Source: Asticcacaulis sp. ZE23SCel15 (GTDB lineage: Bacteria; Pseudomonadota; Alphaproteobacteria; Caulobacterales; Caulobacteraceae). From it: a DNA stretch of 64,000 nucleotides. Location: positions 124,001-188,000 of the forward strand of contig NZ_CP130044.1 in NCBI RefSeq assembly GCF_030505395.1. The letters run 5' to 3'. The stretch's first letter is position 1, and every line of letters starts with the position of its first letter. Made by a program: the position numbers and the translations under genes. Below the pieces are notes generated by a model. The model made no database searches. It was not told where the DNA came from and saw only the letters and a program-made list of their open reading frames with translations. Positions 18,037 to 26,980 of the stretch are shown here, piece after piece.

Positions 18037-18912
18037 ATGACCCCACTGAACACAACACCCTATGACGGTTCATCGAAGCTATTTCAGATCGGCCTGAAGC
18101 CGCTTGATCTGCATGACTGGATTGATGCGGACGGTCATCTGCTGGCCTATCTGGATGCCAAGGATCAGGTCATGAACCGGGTGCCGCATGAGGTCTTTGT
18201 GGCTGAGGCGGGCACGGAAGATGCGCAAAACGAAGTTCTGCACCTTCTGGCCGATCATTTGCCGCAAAGGTTTCCGCAGATTTATCACCGTCTGGGGCCG
18301 CAGATTGATATTGTGCCTGCCTTTCGGCGCGTGCGGATGGATGCGCCTTTCCTGCCGCCGCTGCTGATTGCCGCAGGTCTGGTGCAGGAAGATCTGGTGC
18401 TAATGCGCAAATGCGAAGACGGCTGGCGGTTGGCCGCGGGGTGCGTTTGTTTTGCGTCATCTTGGAGCCTTCCCGAAAAGTTCGGTAAGGCGCTGGACGC
18501 CATTCATGCGCCGGTGCCGGGATTTGCGGCGGGTACCCGCAACGCCACCATTATGAGCCGGATTTTCGATAATCTGACGCCCGATCAGCCGGTCGTGCGC
18601 TGGAACTGGTCGATCTATGGCAATGACGAATTGCACCACCCGCACCTGTCGCCACCGCGGAGGTTCGATGCCGGGATTTACCTGCGGCTGGAGCGCCAGA
18701 CCCTGCGCAAGCTGCCGGTGAGCGGCGATATCCTGTTCACCATCCGCATATATATCGACCCGCTTGAGGCGCTCACCCGCCGCGATGACGGTGCAGAACT
18801 GGCTAGGGCGATTGCCGAGCAGATCAAAGCCCTATCGCCGGAAGAGTTGGCATATAAGGGCCTGACGGTTGAGAAGGCTCGGCTGCTACAGCGGCTATCG
18901 GAGATAGTTTAG
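18037..18912 (+). CDS. DUF3445 family protein (heme-dependent N-demethylase-like)
   Basis: The pattern QIGLKPLDLHDWID at the N terminus, the central CFASSWSLPEKFGKALDAIHAPVPGF, and VVRWNWSIYGNDELHHP match DUF3445. The characterised member of this family is a heme-dependent oxidative N-demethylase that acts on dimethylamine-type substrates. The 291-residue length is within the range for the family. No reductase partner genes are adjacent, so the substrate and electron donor are unknown. It follows the DUF2809 gene by 20 bases and is probably co-transcribed. Confidence 0.8.
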   Translation: MTPLNTTPYDGSSKLFQIGLKPLDLHDWIDADGHLLAYLDAKDQVMNRVPHEVFVAEAGTEDAQNEVLHLLADHLPQRFPQIYHRLGPQIDIVPAFRRVRMDAPFLPPLLIAAGLVQEDLVLMRKCEDGWRLAAGCVCFASSWSLPEKFGKALDAIHAPVPGFAAGTRNATIMSRIFDNLTPDQPVVRWNWSIYGNDELHHPHLSPPRRFDAGIYLRLERQTLRKLPVSGDILFTIRIYIDPLEALTRRDDGAELARAIAEQIKALSPEELAYKGLTVEKARLLQRLSEIV

Positions 18913-18976
18913 CCCCCTCCACCATCTGCGCTGCGCTTGATGGTCCCCCTCCCCCGCTTCGCAGGGGCGGAGAAGA
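18912..18976. repeat. Dispersed hairpin repeat, single copy
   Basis: It reads GCCCCCTCCACCATCTGCGC, TGATGGTCCCCCTCCCC, CGCTTCGCAGGGGCGGAG. It starts at the DUF3445 stop codon and precedes the second repeat type at 18993. Confidence 0.75.
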
Positions 18977-18992
18977 AAGTTCTACACCCTTA

Positions 18993-19109
18993 ATTCCACC
19001 GGCCGGAAAATCGTGAGATTTGTGGCGAGTAGCAGGAAGCTAGCGACGCGGGTATGTTTGATACCCGCAAGCGAAGCTGACGCCCTAATCGTCCAAAGAC
19101 CGCGATTTT
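18993..19109 (-). repeat. 103-bp palindromic element, copy A (3' of cckA)
   Basis: The core runs from AAAATCGTGAG (19007) to GCGATTTT (19109), exactly 103 bases, with a central hairpin GCGACGCGGGTAT / ATACCCGCAAGCG. It aligns without gaps to 25186-25288. An ATTCCACC motif lies 14 bases outside the left end in both copies. It begins one base after the cckA stop codon. It is unrelated to the CT-rich hairpin repeat. Confidence 0.85.
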
Positions 19110-19110
19110 C

Positions 19111-21276
19111 CTAGGCGGCGAGTTGTTCTTTGACGCGCTCCGCCAGTGTCTTGATATCGAGCGGCTTGGGCAGGAAGGAAATATTGGCCTCATTGTCCAA
19201 AAGGTCCGAGAACTCGGCCTCGGCATAGCCGGAGATAAACATCACCGGCACATTGCCGAGCAGTGGCCGCGCGCGCTTAAGCATGGACGGCCCGTCAAGG
19301 CCCGGCATGATCACGTCCGAGATCAGCAGGTCGAACCGGCCATTTTCGGCCTCAATGATCTCCAGCGCCTCTTCGCCGTCAGCGGCCTCCAGCACCTCAT
19401 AGCCGCGTTGGCGCAGCAGACGCGCCGCGATGCCGCGCACGATGTCTTCGTCCTCGACAAACAGTATGCGGCCCGCGCCGGACATGTCCTTGGGCGTGAC
19501 CTTGGCCACCACCGGCGGGGCGACCGGCGCAGATTCGGGCACGGCGACCTCGATCTTAACCGGCAGGAAGATGCGAAAGATTGCCCCGTGGTTGGGCTCA
19601 GGGGCAACGACCGAAGTGATGGTGATATGGCCGTCGGCCTGATTGACGATACCGTAAACGGTGGCAAGGCCAAGGCCTGTGCCTTCGCCTTGCGGCTTGG
19701 TGGTAAAGAACGGCTCGAACACCTTGGCCATGATGTCAGGCGGGATGCCGGGGCCATTATCGGACACTTCGATCAGGGCGGCCCCCTGTTCTGGGGCTTC
19801 CGCCCAGCCGAGGGCTGCGGCCTCACCTTGAGTCAAAACCGCGGTTTTGATGCGCACCTTGCCGCCGCCGGAGGCATGGACGGCATCGCGGGCATTGACC
19901 ACCAGGTTCATGACCGCCATTTCCATCTGGCTCTTGTCGGCATGGATATTGGGCAGGTCCCGACCGTAGTCGGTCTCAAGCTTGACGTCTTCGCGCATCA
20001 GGCGGCGCAGGAAGACCTCGAACTCAGAGACCAGTTCACCGATATTGAGGGTGACCCGCTTGACGGTCTTTTTACGGGCAAAGGCCAGCAGTTTAGAGAC
20101 CAGATCCTCAGCGCGGGTGCCGATCTGGCGGATCTCTTTCAGGCCATCATAGGACGGATCGCCAAGCGGATGGTTATAGAGCAACTCATCAATGCGCAGT
20201 TTCAGGCCGGTCAGGAGGTTATTCAGGTCGTGAGCCACACCGCCAGCGAATTGCCCGATCGCCTGCATCTTCTGCACCTGAGCGAGGCTTTGCTCCAGTT
20301 CCTTTTGTTCAGAGACATCAAACAGATAGACCATGAAACCGGTCGCATCTTCGGAGATCAGCATCTGCACCGGAAGATCAGGATTGGCCGCCAAATGAAT
20401 ATCAAAGCGCCCGCTCTTGCCGCTAATGAGGCGGCTTTCAGTCTCGGCGCGCGACGACGGCGTCAAAAGGTCACCGAAACCGCGCCCGGTCAGATCATCG
20501 GCTGAGGCTTTCAACAGTCTGGCAAAGGCCGCATTGACGCCGACCACCGTAGCCATCATCAGGTTGTCGCCGCTGAGCAAGGCCTTGCCGAAGGGTGCCC
20601 CGCGTGCAAACGAATCAAACGCCCCGTTACCGGCGTCATGACCGGCTTCGACAGCATCTGGCGCATCGTTTAAAAAGGTTTCGCTGGACAGGTCACCCTG
20701 CGCAGGTGCGGCATAGATGGCCAGGTCGGGAACCACCACCGGCACGGCGCGCACCAGCACCTGATCGTCCGTCAGGCGCGCAGCAGTTACGTCAAAATCA
20801 TCGTCACCAATACGCACCGTAGCGCGGCCCAGCCCCTTGGCGCGGGCGTCTTTCATGGCCACGAACATGGCTGGGGCGGCGGCTCCTTGCGGCAGACGCC
20901 GATCAGATCCGCCAATGGCCCGCCAGCCCTTATTGGCGGCCAGCACGCGCCCATCAAGGGCAGCGACGGCGGCGGCCTCCGTCAGGGCCTCGACCAGATG
21001 GGCCGCACTCAAACCGGTGCCTGACGCCTCGTCATCGCCGAAAAATGCAAATAAACCCATGCCGATCACTCCTGCTATCGCCACCAATACCGCCGCCAGC
21101 ACTATGCCAAAGGGCAATGTGCCTGACACCATCCAGAACGCGGCGGAGGCCGTCAGCACCACCACGCCTACCCAGGCCATTGTCCACAGGCTGCCCCGTT
21201 CCGTGACCCGCGACGTTAGCGCCTTAAGATCAAAGGCGGGCGCGGGCGTTACGGCAGGGTTTGAGGTTGCGGACAC
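19111..21276 (-). CDS. cckA: Cell-cycle hybrid histidine kinase CckA
   Basis: CckA is the membrane kinase that feeds phosphate through ChpT to the master regulator CtrA in Caulobacterales. The 721-residue product has two membrane helices (about 30-52 and 57-79), two PAS-like regions (about 95-180 and 225-325), a dimerisation helix [18 protein letters not shown] with phospho-His349, an ATPase domain with [11 protein letters not shown], and a C-terminal receiver whose acceptor is Asp654 in LISDVIMPG. Its position by fliQ-fliR-flhB supports the assignment. An unusual 103-bp element begins one base after its stop. Confidence 0.95.
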   Translation of the reverse strand: MSATSNPAVTPAPAFDLKALTSRVTERGSLWTMAWVGVVVLTASAAFWMVSGTLPFGIVLAAVLVAIAGVIGMGLFAFFGDDEASGTGLSAAHLVEALTEAAAVAALDGRVLAANKGWRAIGGSDRRLPQGAAAPAMFVAMKDARAKGLGRATVRIGDDDFDVTAARLTDDQVLVRAVPVVVPDLAIYAAPAQGDLSSETFLNDAPDAVEAGHDAGNGAFDSFARGAPFGKALLSGDNLMMATVVGVNAAFARLLKASADDLTGRGFGDLLTPSSRAETESRLISGKSGRFDIHLAANPDLPVQMLISEDATGFMVYLFDVSEQKELEQSLAQVQKMQAIGQFAGGVAHDLNNLLTGLKLRIDELLYNHPLGDPSYDGLKEIRQIGTRAEDLVSKLLAFARKKTVKRVTLNIGELVSEFEVFLRRLMREDVKLETDYGRDLPNIHADKSQMEMAVMNLVVNARDAVHASGGGKVRIKTAVLTQGEAAALGWAEAPEQGAALIEVSDNGPGIPPDIMAKVFEPFFTTKPQGEGTGLGLATVYGIVNQADGHITITSVVAPEPNHGAIFRIFLPVKIEVAVPESAPVAPPVVAKVTPKDMSGAGRILFVEDEDIVRGIAARLLRQRGYEVLEAADGEEALEIIEAENGRFDLLISDVIMPGLDGPSMLKRARPLLGNVPVMFISGYAEAEFSDLLDNEANISFLPKPLDIKTLAERVKEQLAA

Positions 21277-21525
21277 TTAGGTCTCCCTTAAGGGACGTGA
21301 TGCGAGCGGCATCGCAGGGGCGATACTTGCGAATCACAAAGCCATGATAGCGAATTTCAACTCATCTGGCCCGTCAAGATTGAACGAAGTGTTTATGGGC
21401 AGGGAACTATGGATAATTTTAGTTTAATAATGCGCTCAGGTGCCGCGAGGCTCGTCGCATAAGCTATGGCGGCTAAACGACTTAACTCGGCACCCTTGCC
21501 AAACCTGAAGGTTTGGAAACAGAGC

Positions 21526-22023
21526 TTAAGTCCATTCAGAAACATCATGAGGTGTCGCCAGACGGCGTAGCTTCTGAGGCTTTTGGCTATAGTCAAACTG
21601 ATCAAATTCAATGCGAAATTCCTGCGCTACCGCGCCTCGCATTTCCTTCGGCGCGAGTAGAAAACTATGACTTGACCGGTCATTTTCCTGCGTAAATTCA
21701 TCGTACCAAATCTCGGTAGGCCGCTGCGTCAAGGCCAGTTGAAGAACTGGCAGGTTCAAAATCCTTGCGCCGGAATACACGAACTCAGTGCGCCAATACC
21801 CCACCTGTAGGTCACCCGTCAGAAGCAAAAGCTTCAATTCCTTACTATCCGGATTGTAAATAACGCGGTCGATATAGGCGTCATTCAGACTAATAGACGT
21901 TGCAAACTGCCATACTGAACTCGCCTGACCAAAGCTTTCAAGCGAACGGTTGTAGGATTAAATCACTTCGTCCCAATCCAGATCGCTGTCACCGGTTGCC
22001 AATTCAAAGGTAAAGTATTTCAC
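21526..22023 (-). pseudogene. Hypothetical gene interrupted by an in-frame stop
   Basis: A frame starts at GTG 22023, right after AAGGAG, 9 bases past the flhB stop, and runs to 21526. It would encode about 165 residues, starting MKYFTFELATGDSDLDWDEV. Codon 22 is TAA (21958-21960), and the same frame continues cleanly as SYNRSLESFGQASSVWQF to the end. A single substitution therefore breaks an otherwise intact gene. The family is unknown to me. It sits at the end of the fliQ-fliR-flhB operon. Confidence 0.65.
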
Positions 22024-22032
22024 ATATACTCC

Positions 22033-23106
22033 TTAGAAACCGCGCTTCTTACGCGCCATAACGAAGCCGATCAGCTTGGCCACCGCCACAAAGTGTTCTT
22101 CGGGGATGATCTCATCCAGATCGACCGCCGCATAGAGCGCGCGCGCTAGCGGCGGGTCTTCGACGATCATGATCTCATGCTTGGCCGCCTCTTCCCGAAT
22201 GCGCAGGGCGACGGCATCGACGCCTTTGGCCACGCACATGGGGGCCGGGGTATCTTCGACATCATACCTTAACGCCACCGCATAGTGGGTCGGGTTGGTG
22301 ACCACCACGGTCGCATTGACGACATTGGCCATCATGCGCTGACGGCCCTTTTCCATGCGGATCTGGCGCAGGCGGGCCTTAACGTGCGGGTCGCCTTCGG
22401 CCTGTTTATATTCGTCCTTCTGTTCCGTGCGCGACATCTTCATCTTTTGCGCAAAGCGGAACTTTTGCCACAGGAAATCAAGCCCCGCGCCGACAAACAA
22501 AAAGATACAGACCGCCATAGTCATGACGATCAGGGCATCGCGCACATAGGGAAAAATCAGCACCGGCGAACCGCCGGCCAGCATGGGAATGTCCATCAGG
22601 CGGGGTTTGAGCACCACCCAGCATATCCAACCGGTCACCAGTACCTTAACGAAGGTTTTCAGGAACTGCACCAGCGCATCAATGCCAAACAGCCGGTTAA
22701 GCCCCTTGATCGGGTCCAGCTTTTCAAAGCTCGGCTTTAAGCTTTCGGTCGAAAACAGAAGGCCGGTTTGCAGCAGGTTGCCCGCGACCCCCAGCACGAA
22801 CGCCCCGGCCATCACCAGCGCCACGACCGGCAGGACGATGAGGATAATGTGGCGGGCAATCTCAACCCCGCCGCCATTATCGAGGTTTCTAACCAGCGCA
22901 TGTGGCATGGCCACAAACGGCAACAGGCTCTCAATCAGGCTGCGGCAGATCAATTCGCCGTACATCGCAATGATCGCGCAGGTGCCGATCAGAGCGAATA
23001 CCTGCGGCAGGTCCGGGGTCTTGGCAACCTCACCCCGTTTTCGCGCGTCGTCCAGTTTCTTGGCCGAGGCTTCTTCTGTTTTATCTTCGTCATTACCCTC
23101 GGCCAT
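22033..23106 (-). CDS. flhB: Flagellar export gate protein FlhB
   Basis: FlhB is the switch that changes flagellar export from rod/hook to filament substrates. The 357-residue product starts with the charged DKTEEASAKKLDDARKRGEV motif, has four membrane helices, and holds the autocleavage site NPTH at 271-274. The C-terminal domain ends in GFVMARKKRGF. It lies 3 bases downstream of fliR in the fliQ-fliR-flhB operon. Confidence 0.96.
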   Translation of the reverse strand: MAEGNDEDKTEEASAKKLDDARKRGEVAKTPDLPQVFALIGTCAIIAMYGELICRSLIESLLPFVAMPHALVRNLDNGGGVEIARHIILIVLPVVALVMAGAFVLGVAGNLLQTGLLFSTESLKPSFEKLDPIKGLNRLFGIDALVQFLKTFVKVLVTGWICWVVLKPRLMDIPMLAGGSPVLIFPYVRDALIVMTMAVCIFLFVGAGLDFLWQKFRFAQKMKMSRTEQKDEYKQAEGDPHVKARLRQIRMEKGRQRMMANVVNATVVVTNPTHYAVALRYDVEDTPAPMCVAKGVDAVALRIREEAAKHEIMIVEDPPLARALYAAVDLDEIIPEEHFVAVAKLIGFVMARKKRGF

Positions 23107-23109
23107 GGC

Positions 23110-23922
23110 TTAGCCACGCCTGATGAAGGTGGCCAAAAAGTCGCGGTAATGCTCAAGGAACACAGTCCCTGACACCCCCAAACCTATGGCAAAGACGCTC
23201 AACCCCAACAGCACGCTAAGCGGCGATGAGGCGAAGAAAATCGGAAACTGCGGCATGATCCGCCCGACAAAGCCGGTGGCGATGTTAAAGATCAAACTAA
23301 AGGCAATGACGGGGGCGGAAATCTGAATCGCCACCATAAAGGTCTGAGAGACCGTGCGGATCATCAGGTTGACCGCATCGCCAATCATCAGGGCCTTGCC
23401 CGGCGTAAAAATCTGATAGGAATCAACGATGCCTTCGATGAACAGGTGATGCAGGCCGGTGGCATAGATCAACACCAGCCCCAGCAGCGCCAGAAAGGTC
23501 GCCAGGCTCGTGCCCGGCTGGGCCTGCATCGGGTTGGCGGTCTGGGAAAACGACAGGGTCGTGCTCAGCGACAGGATTTCCCCGGCAATGGCCAGGGACG
23601 CGATAAACACCCGGATCAGTGACCCCATCATCAGGCCGATCAGCATTTCTAGGATAATCAGACCGCCGGCCTCACCGACGCTGGCCGGCAAGGGCGGGAT
23701 CTGCGGGCCCAGAATCGGCAGCATCATCAGGGAAAAAACCAGCGAAAACCCCAGCCGCATCCGCGGCGGCACGGCCTGATCGCCTAAGCCGGGGAGCAGC
23801 ATGACCACGGCTCCGATACGCAGGAAAATCAGCCCGGCCGCCCAGACCTGCTGCGACGGGCCGAAAAACGACACGACTTCGGTCGCGGTCTGCACATCAG
23901 CGGGGGTTAAAGGTAAAGCCAT
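23110..23922 (-). CDS. fliR: Flagellar export gate protein FliR
   Basis: FliR forms the export-gate core with FliP and FliQ in the inner membrane. The 270-residue product has six membrane helices with the family pattern, including LPGLGDQAVPPRMRLGFSLVFSLM and a late GLHHLFIEGIVDSYQIF. The ATG at 23922 overlaps the fliQ stop; an ATG one codon earlier is also possible. Translational coupling with fliQ is likely. Confidence 0.95.
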   Translation of the reverse strand: MALPLTPADVQTATEVVSFFGPSQQVWAAGLIFLRIGAVVMLLPGLGDQAVPPRMRLGFSLVFSLMMLPILGPQIPPLPASVGEAGGLIILEMLIGLMMGSLIRVFIASLAIAGEILSLSTTLSFSQTANPMQAQPGTSLATFLALLGLVLIYATGLHHLFIEGIVDSYQIFTPGKALMIGDAVNLMIRTVSQTFMVAIQISAPVIAFSLIFNIATGFVGRIMPQFPIFFASSPLSVLLGLSVFAIGLGVSGTVFLEHYRDFLATFIRRG

Positions 23923-24186
23923 CACATACCGGCAATACGGGCCGCAATCTCACGCATGAAAGTCGACAACAGACTGCCCATAAACGGTAGAACCAAAAGC
24001 AGGGTTGCGAAGATGGCGATAATCTTAGGGGCATAGATCAGGGTGGCCTCCTGAATCTGGGTCAAGGCTTGGAATAAACCAATCACAACACCGACGACGA
24101 GGCCGACCAGAAGCACCGGCGCACAGAGCTGAAATCGTCAGCCAGATCGCATCGCGGCCTACATCCAAAACTTCGCCACCGGTCAT
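23922..24186 (-). pseudogene. fliQ: fliQ with a +1 frameshift near codon 22
   Basis: FliQ is the small two-helix subunit of the export gate. The 3' part (from 24116) encodes LLVGLVVGVVIGLFQALTQI and the rest of FliQ, but lacks the first helix. Upstream, ATG 24186 opens MTGGEVLDVGRDAIWLTISA in another frame. Dropping the A at 24123 (plus strand) joins them as SALAPVLLVGL, giving 87 residues, the normal length. A perfect CtrA-type box stands about 90 bases upstream. Either the base is a consensus error, or this strain lacks a working export gate. Confidence 0.85.
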
Positions 24187-24270
24187 GAAACGCTCATCCT
24201 AAATCTTAATATTTGCTCGTAGACCGGCACAAGATGCCGGGTCACCGGGCAGAAAATGCACCCCGGAGGG

Positions 24271-24285
24271 TTAATTTCGCATTAA
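24271..24285 (-). promoter_or_regulatory. CtrA box upstream of fliQ-fliR-flhB
   Basis: TTAA (24271-24274), seven bases, then TTAA (24282-24285) match the full CtrA consensus TTAA-N7-TTAA, and on the minus strand the box continues as TTAACC. It lies 85-100 bases before the fliQ start. In Caulobacter the early flagellar operons are known CtrA targets, so this probably marks the operon promoter. Confidence 0.75.
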
Positions 24286-24458
24286 GGGTTAGCGCGATTC
24301 TCAAAGCCTATGCGACGAAAAACCTTGAGCCTGACTTAGCGCATCAACTCAACTTTTTTGCGGGTTGGGCGCTGGTGATCAGCGTGTAGTGCGCCTCGCT
24401 GCAATCGGGGCTGACGAGAAAGAGTTAAATGTGCTGAATAAGCTATCACGGGGCAAAT

Positions 24459-25121
24459 TCACCGCGGCCTATTTCCTTGCATGCTTGGACGCGGTTGGCT
24501 GTCTATCCCTTGATCTCCGGTAAAGGTTACAAATTCTGCACCCATACTTTTAAAAGCAGGAATCATATCTGGCGATATGAAAATCGTACAATTATAGAAC
24601 TTACAATGAGTAAAATTGCAATTTTCAAAGACAATTACATTATAGATCCAACCAGGTCTGACGACACATATGTCACAACTTACAAAGTTACCGTAAGTAG
24701 CGCTCCCGGTTCCCATGAAAACAAAAACAGCCGGCCCAATCAGTTCGCACTCTGTGAACTTCTTACCGACTATAGTTTTATTAAATGGATTTGCTAAAGA
24801 ACTAATATCAATTCTAAGCTTATGAAATTCTGTATCAAGAGGATTAACAGAGCGCGGTGTTTCTCTCCATTTTTGCCTCATTTTTTCATCTTGATACCAG
24901 CCTTTAGCCTTAACTAACACCATTGCTATGATCGCAACAACAAGCGTACCCGCAAGCGTAGCTATCCAAATGCCGTAGGGGCCAGCTTGGGCAATCCACT
25001 TAGTTTGGGACGCCATATTATTTGAAATCCAAGCAGTCACCCCCATCACACTAAGTCCGGTGATAAGGTTGATGATTGTGAAAGTTTTTTCTGTGGCGCC
25101 AGCGATTTTCTTGAGCATCAA
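24459..25121 (-). CDS. Hypothetical membrane protein, pentapeptide-like tail
   Basis: Two membrane helices (about residues 14-34 and 47-69) are followed by a charged linker and a C-terminal region with repeated Cys/Phe five-residue spacing: FTECEL, FVSCDI, FENCNFTHCKFYNCTIF. This resembles a short pentapeptide-repeat or beta-helical stack, though regularity is poor. Base composition is AT-richer than the flagellar genes on both sides, suggesting insertion into the cluster. I know no flagellar role for it. The next residue after the first Met is also Met. Confidence 0.6.
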   Translation of the reverse strand: MMLKKIAGATEKTFTIINLITGLSVMGVTAWISNNMASQTKWIAQAGPYGIWIATLAGTLVVAIIAMVLVKAKGWYQDEKMRQKWRETPRSVNPLDTEFHKLRIDISSLANPFNKTIVGKKFTECELIGPAVFVFMGTGSATYGNFVSCDICVVRPGWIYNVIVFENCNFTHCKFYNCTIFISPDMIPAFKSMGAEFVTFTGDQGIDSQPRPSMQGNRPR

Positions 25122-25171
25122 AAAGATGTGCCACGACTTCCGTCAGTTGTGGAGTCTAAAAAAACCGTGTC

Positions 25172-25288
25172 ATTCCACCAGTCCAAAAATCGTCAGCCTT
25201 GAGGCAGATAATAGCTGACTAGCGACGCGGGTATACTGAATACCCGCTAGCGACGACTGCGTATTAGATGTCCAGGGATGGCGATTTT
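25172..25288 (-). repeat. 103-bp palindromic element, copy B (3' of fliE)
   Basis: The core (25186-25288) runs from AAAATCGTCAG to GCGATTTT and includes the central hairpin GCGACGCGGGTAT / ATACCCGCTAGCG. It is the gap-free partner of 19007-19109. Its last two bases overlap the fliE stop codon. The stem-like ends and fixed length suggest a discrete element. Confidence 0.85.
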
Positions 25289-25601
25289 AAATGGGCATAC
25301 GCATGATTTCCTGATACGCCGCGATGACCTGATCGCGGACGGCAATCACGGTTTCAAGCGAAGCCTCAGCACTCGAAATCGCGGTGACCGCATCAATCAG
25401 TTCGGTCTTACCCTGCGCCTGTAAAGCGATCTGGTTTTCGGCATTGGCCGTTGAGGCATAGGTTTGCTGCACGGTGTTTTGCAGCAGGCTTGAGAACTTT
25501 GAGCCGATATCCGGCGTGCCGCCCGCTTCTTCGCCGCCGGAGATTTTATTAAACTGACTTTGGGCGGCACCATAGGCCTTGGCCGCGAGGATCGGATTCA
25601 C
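25287..25601 (-). CDS. fliE: Flagellar hook-basal body protein FliE
   Basis: FliE connects the MS ring and export gate to the rod. The 104-residue product has the family C terminus, LIDAVTAISSAEASLETVIAVRDQVIAAYQEIMRMPI. The start is GTG at 25601, preceded by AGGAGGG. It closes the flgB-flgC-fliE operon. The stop codon is shared with the palindromic element. Confidence 0.95.
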   Translation of the reverse strand: MNPILAAKAYGAAQSQFNKISGGEEAGGTPDIGSKFSSLLQNTVQQTYASTANAENQIALQAQGKTELIDAVTAISSAEASLETVIAVRDQVIAAYQEIMRMPI

Positions 25602-25610
25602 TTAACCCTC

Positions 25611-26048
25611 CTATCTTTTTAAGATATCGATCGTGCGCTGCTGCATGGCGCGCGCGGTATCGATGACGTTGAGGTTGGCTTCATAGGCGCGCTGGGCTTC
25701 GCGCATGTCCATGGTTTCAATCAGCGAATTGACGTTAGGGCGTTTGACATAGCCCTTGACATCAGCCGCCGGATGGGACGGGTCATATTCCACGCTAAAA
25801 TCGCTCATGTCCGGCTTGACCTGCGCCAGCCTCACGCCGGTCGTACCGTCGATGGGGGCCGCCTGAAACACCGGCACCTGACGTCGGTACGGATCGCCGC
25901 CGGGGGTTTTGGCGGTCGATTGGGCATTGGCGATGTTTTCCGCGATGATGCGCATCCGCGCCTGCTGGGCCTTAAGGGCAGATGCCGCCGCGACCATGGC
26001 CGAGTTCTGAACCAGGTTTTCACCGCGCTGAGATTTGATCGTAGGCAT
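25611..26048 (-). CDS. flgC: Flagellar proximal rod protein FlgC
   Basis: FlgC is a rod subunit exported through the basal body. The 145-residue product has the N-terminal ARMRIIAENIANAQST motif and the C-terminal coiled part MREAQRAYEANLNVIDTARAMQQRTIDILKR. The ATG at 26048 follows AAGGA. It lies 9 bases after flgB and 9 bases before fliE. Confidence 0.95.
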   Translation of the reverse strand: MPTIKSQRGENLVQNSAMVAAASALKAQQARMRIIAENIANAQSTAKTPGGDPYRRQVPVFQAAPIDGTTGVRLAQVKPDMSDFSVEYDPSHPAADVKGYVKRPNVNSLIETMDMREAQRAYEANLNVIDTARAMQQRTIDILKR

Positions 26049-26057
26049 GGGCTATCC

Positions 26058-26465
26058 TTATCTCGGTCTGGTTGACGCCAGCCGCAGCATAGCCAGCGAT
26101 TTCTGATAAAAGCCGATGGCGGCATCATACTGCATCCGGCTTTCGGCCATTTTGAGCATCTGCTCCTCAACCACCACCGAATTGCCATCCAGCGTCGTTT
26201 CTGAATCCGGCGCTACCACAGCCTTGGCCGCATTGGCCAGTCCGCCGGCCGGCGCAATGTGCCCCGCGCGCGTGGCAGCCATCTTAAGCTCTCCCGACGC
26301 CTGCCCCTTCATGGCGGCGGCAAAATCCTGCGGCCGCAGATCGCGCGGCTTGAAACCGGGCGTCGAGGCATTGGCGACGTTCTGGGCCACCACCTTCTGG
26401 CGCTGCCCCAGCCAGCCCATCTGGGTTTTCAAGGCTGAAAAGATGCCGATCTTATTCAGATCCAT
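26058..26465 (-). CDS. flgB: Flagellar proximal rod protein FlgB
   Basis: FlgB is the first rod subunit. The 135-residue product opens MDLNKIGIFSALKTQMGWLG and has the VVAQNVANASTPGFKPRD rod motif, then a C-terminal helix around EEQMLKMAESRMQYDAAIGFYQKSL. I chose the ATG at 26465; the frame extends to 26522 without family support. It starts the flgB-flgC-fliE operon and diverges from fliO-fliP. Confidence 0.94.
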   Translation of the reverse strand: MDLNKIGIFSALKTQMGWLGQRQKVVAQNVANASTPGFKPRDLRPQDFAAAMKGQASGELKMAATRAGHIAPAGGLANAAKAVVAPDSETTLDGNSVVVEEQMLKMAESRMQYDAAIGFYQKSLAMLRLASTRPR

Positions 26466-26553
26466 TGAGGCTGTACCTTTACAAAGATTAACCACCTGAC
26501 GCCAACTCATCCTATAGGACAAGACAGCTAAGCAAGTTATGCCCAGTTTTTGG

Positions 26554-26585
26554 TTAACAACGCCTTTACGATAACCGCTTGTTAA
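26554..26585 (+). promoter_or_regulatory. Two near-perfect CtrA boxes in the flgB/fliO gap
   Basis: TTAA-N7-TTTA (26554-26568) and ATAA-N7-TTAA (26571-26585) each match 7 of 8 bases of the CtrA consensus and lie two bases apart. They are about 45-75 bases before the fliO start and could also act on flgB. CtrA control of early flagellar operons is known in Caulobacter. Confidence 0.6.
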
Positions 26586-26629
26586 CCCCCGCCGGGCATG
26601 GCTATCGCGTACGTAGTTTGGGAGCGTCT

Positions 26630-26980
26630 ATGGATCTTGTCGGCGTACTGAGGGCGGTGTTTGCGCTGATGACGGTCTTAGGCCTTATTCTGGGTCTGGC
26701 CTTCATCCTGCGCCGCTATGCGCCGCAACTGATGGCGCGCCTGACGGCTCCCCGCGGTCAAAAGCGGATGCAGGTGGTCGAAACGCTTGTGCTCGATCCG
26801 GCGCGACGGCTGGTGCTGGTGCGGCTGGATGACGAAGAACGGCTGCTGCTGCTGGGCGAAGGCAAGGAACTGATCGAACCGCGCCAGTTGCCAAAACCCA
26901 AGCCGAAATTACCGCCTGAGCCAACACCCGCCGCAAGGCCCGCTCTGCGCACCCGCCCCCTGTCGGATAAGGATCTGTAA
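26630..26980 (+). CDS. fliO: Flagellar biosynthesis protein FliO
   Basis: FliO is a small membrane protein that helps FliP assemble. The 116-residue product has one membrane helix (about residues 8-28), a basic stretch, and then the conserved beta-rich domain QVVETLVLDPARRLVLVRLDDEERLLLLG. A Pro/Lys-rich tail follows. I chose the ATG at 26630 (MDLVGVLRAV). Its stop overlaps the fliP start (TAATG). Confidence 0.85.
   Translation: MDLVGVLRAVFALMTVLGLILGLAFILRRYAPQLMARLTAPRGQKRMQVVETLVLDPARRLVLVRLDDEERLLLLGEGKELIEPRQLPKPKPKLPPEPTPAARPALRTRPLSDKDL

Noticed and set aside
19123-20505. A 460-codon open frame on the plus strand opposite cckA
   Set aside because: It is the antisense of a clear kinase gene; its product has no domain pattern, and GC-rich codon bias explains such long shadows.
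21393-21611. A 72-codon minus-strand frame near the broken gene after flhB
   Set aside because: It overlaps the clearer pseudogene frame and has no supporting motif.
26531-26550. Sigma-54-like site before flgB (AGCAAGTTATGCCCA on the plus strand)
   Set aside because: The spacing between the GG and GC doublets is one base short of the strict ten, so I do not call it.
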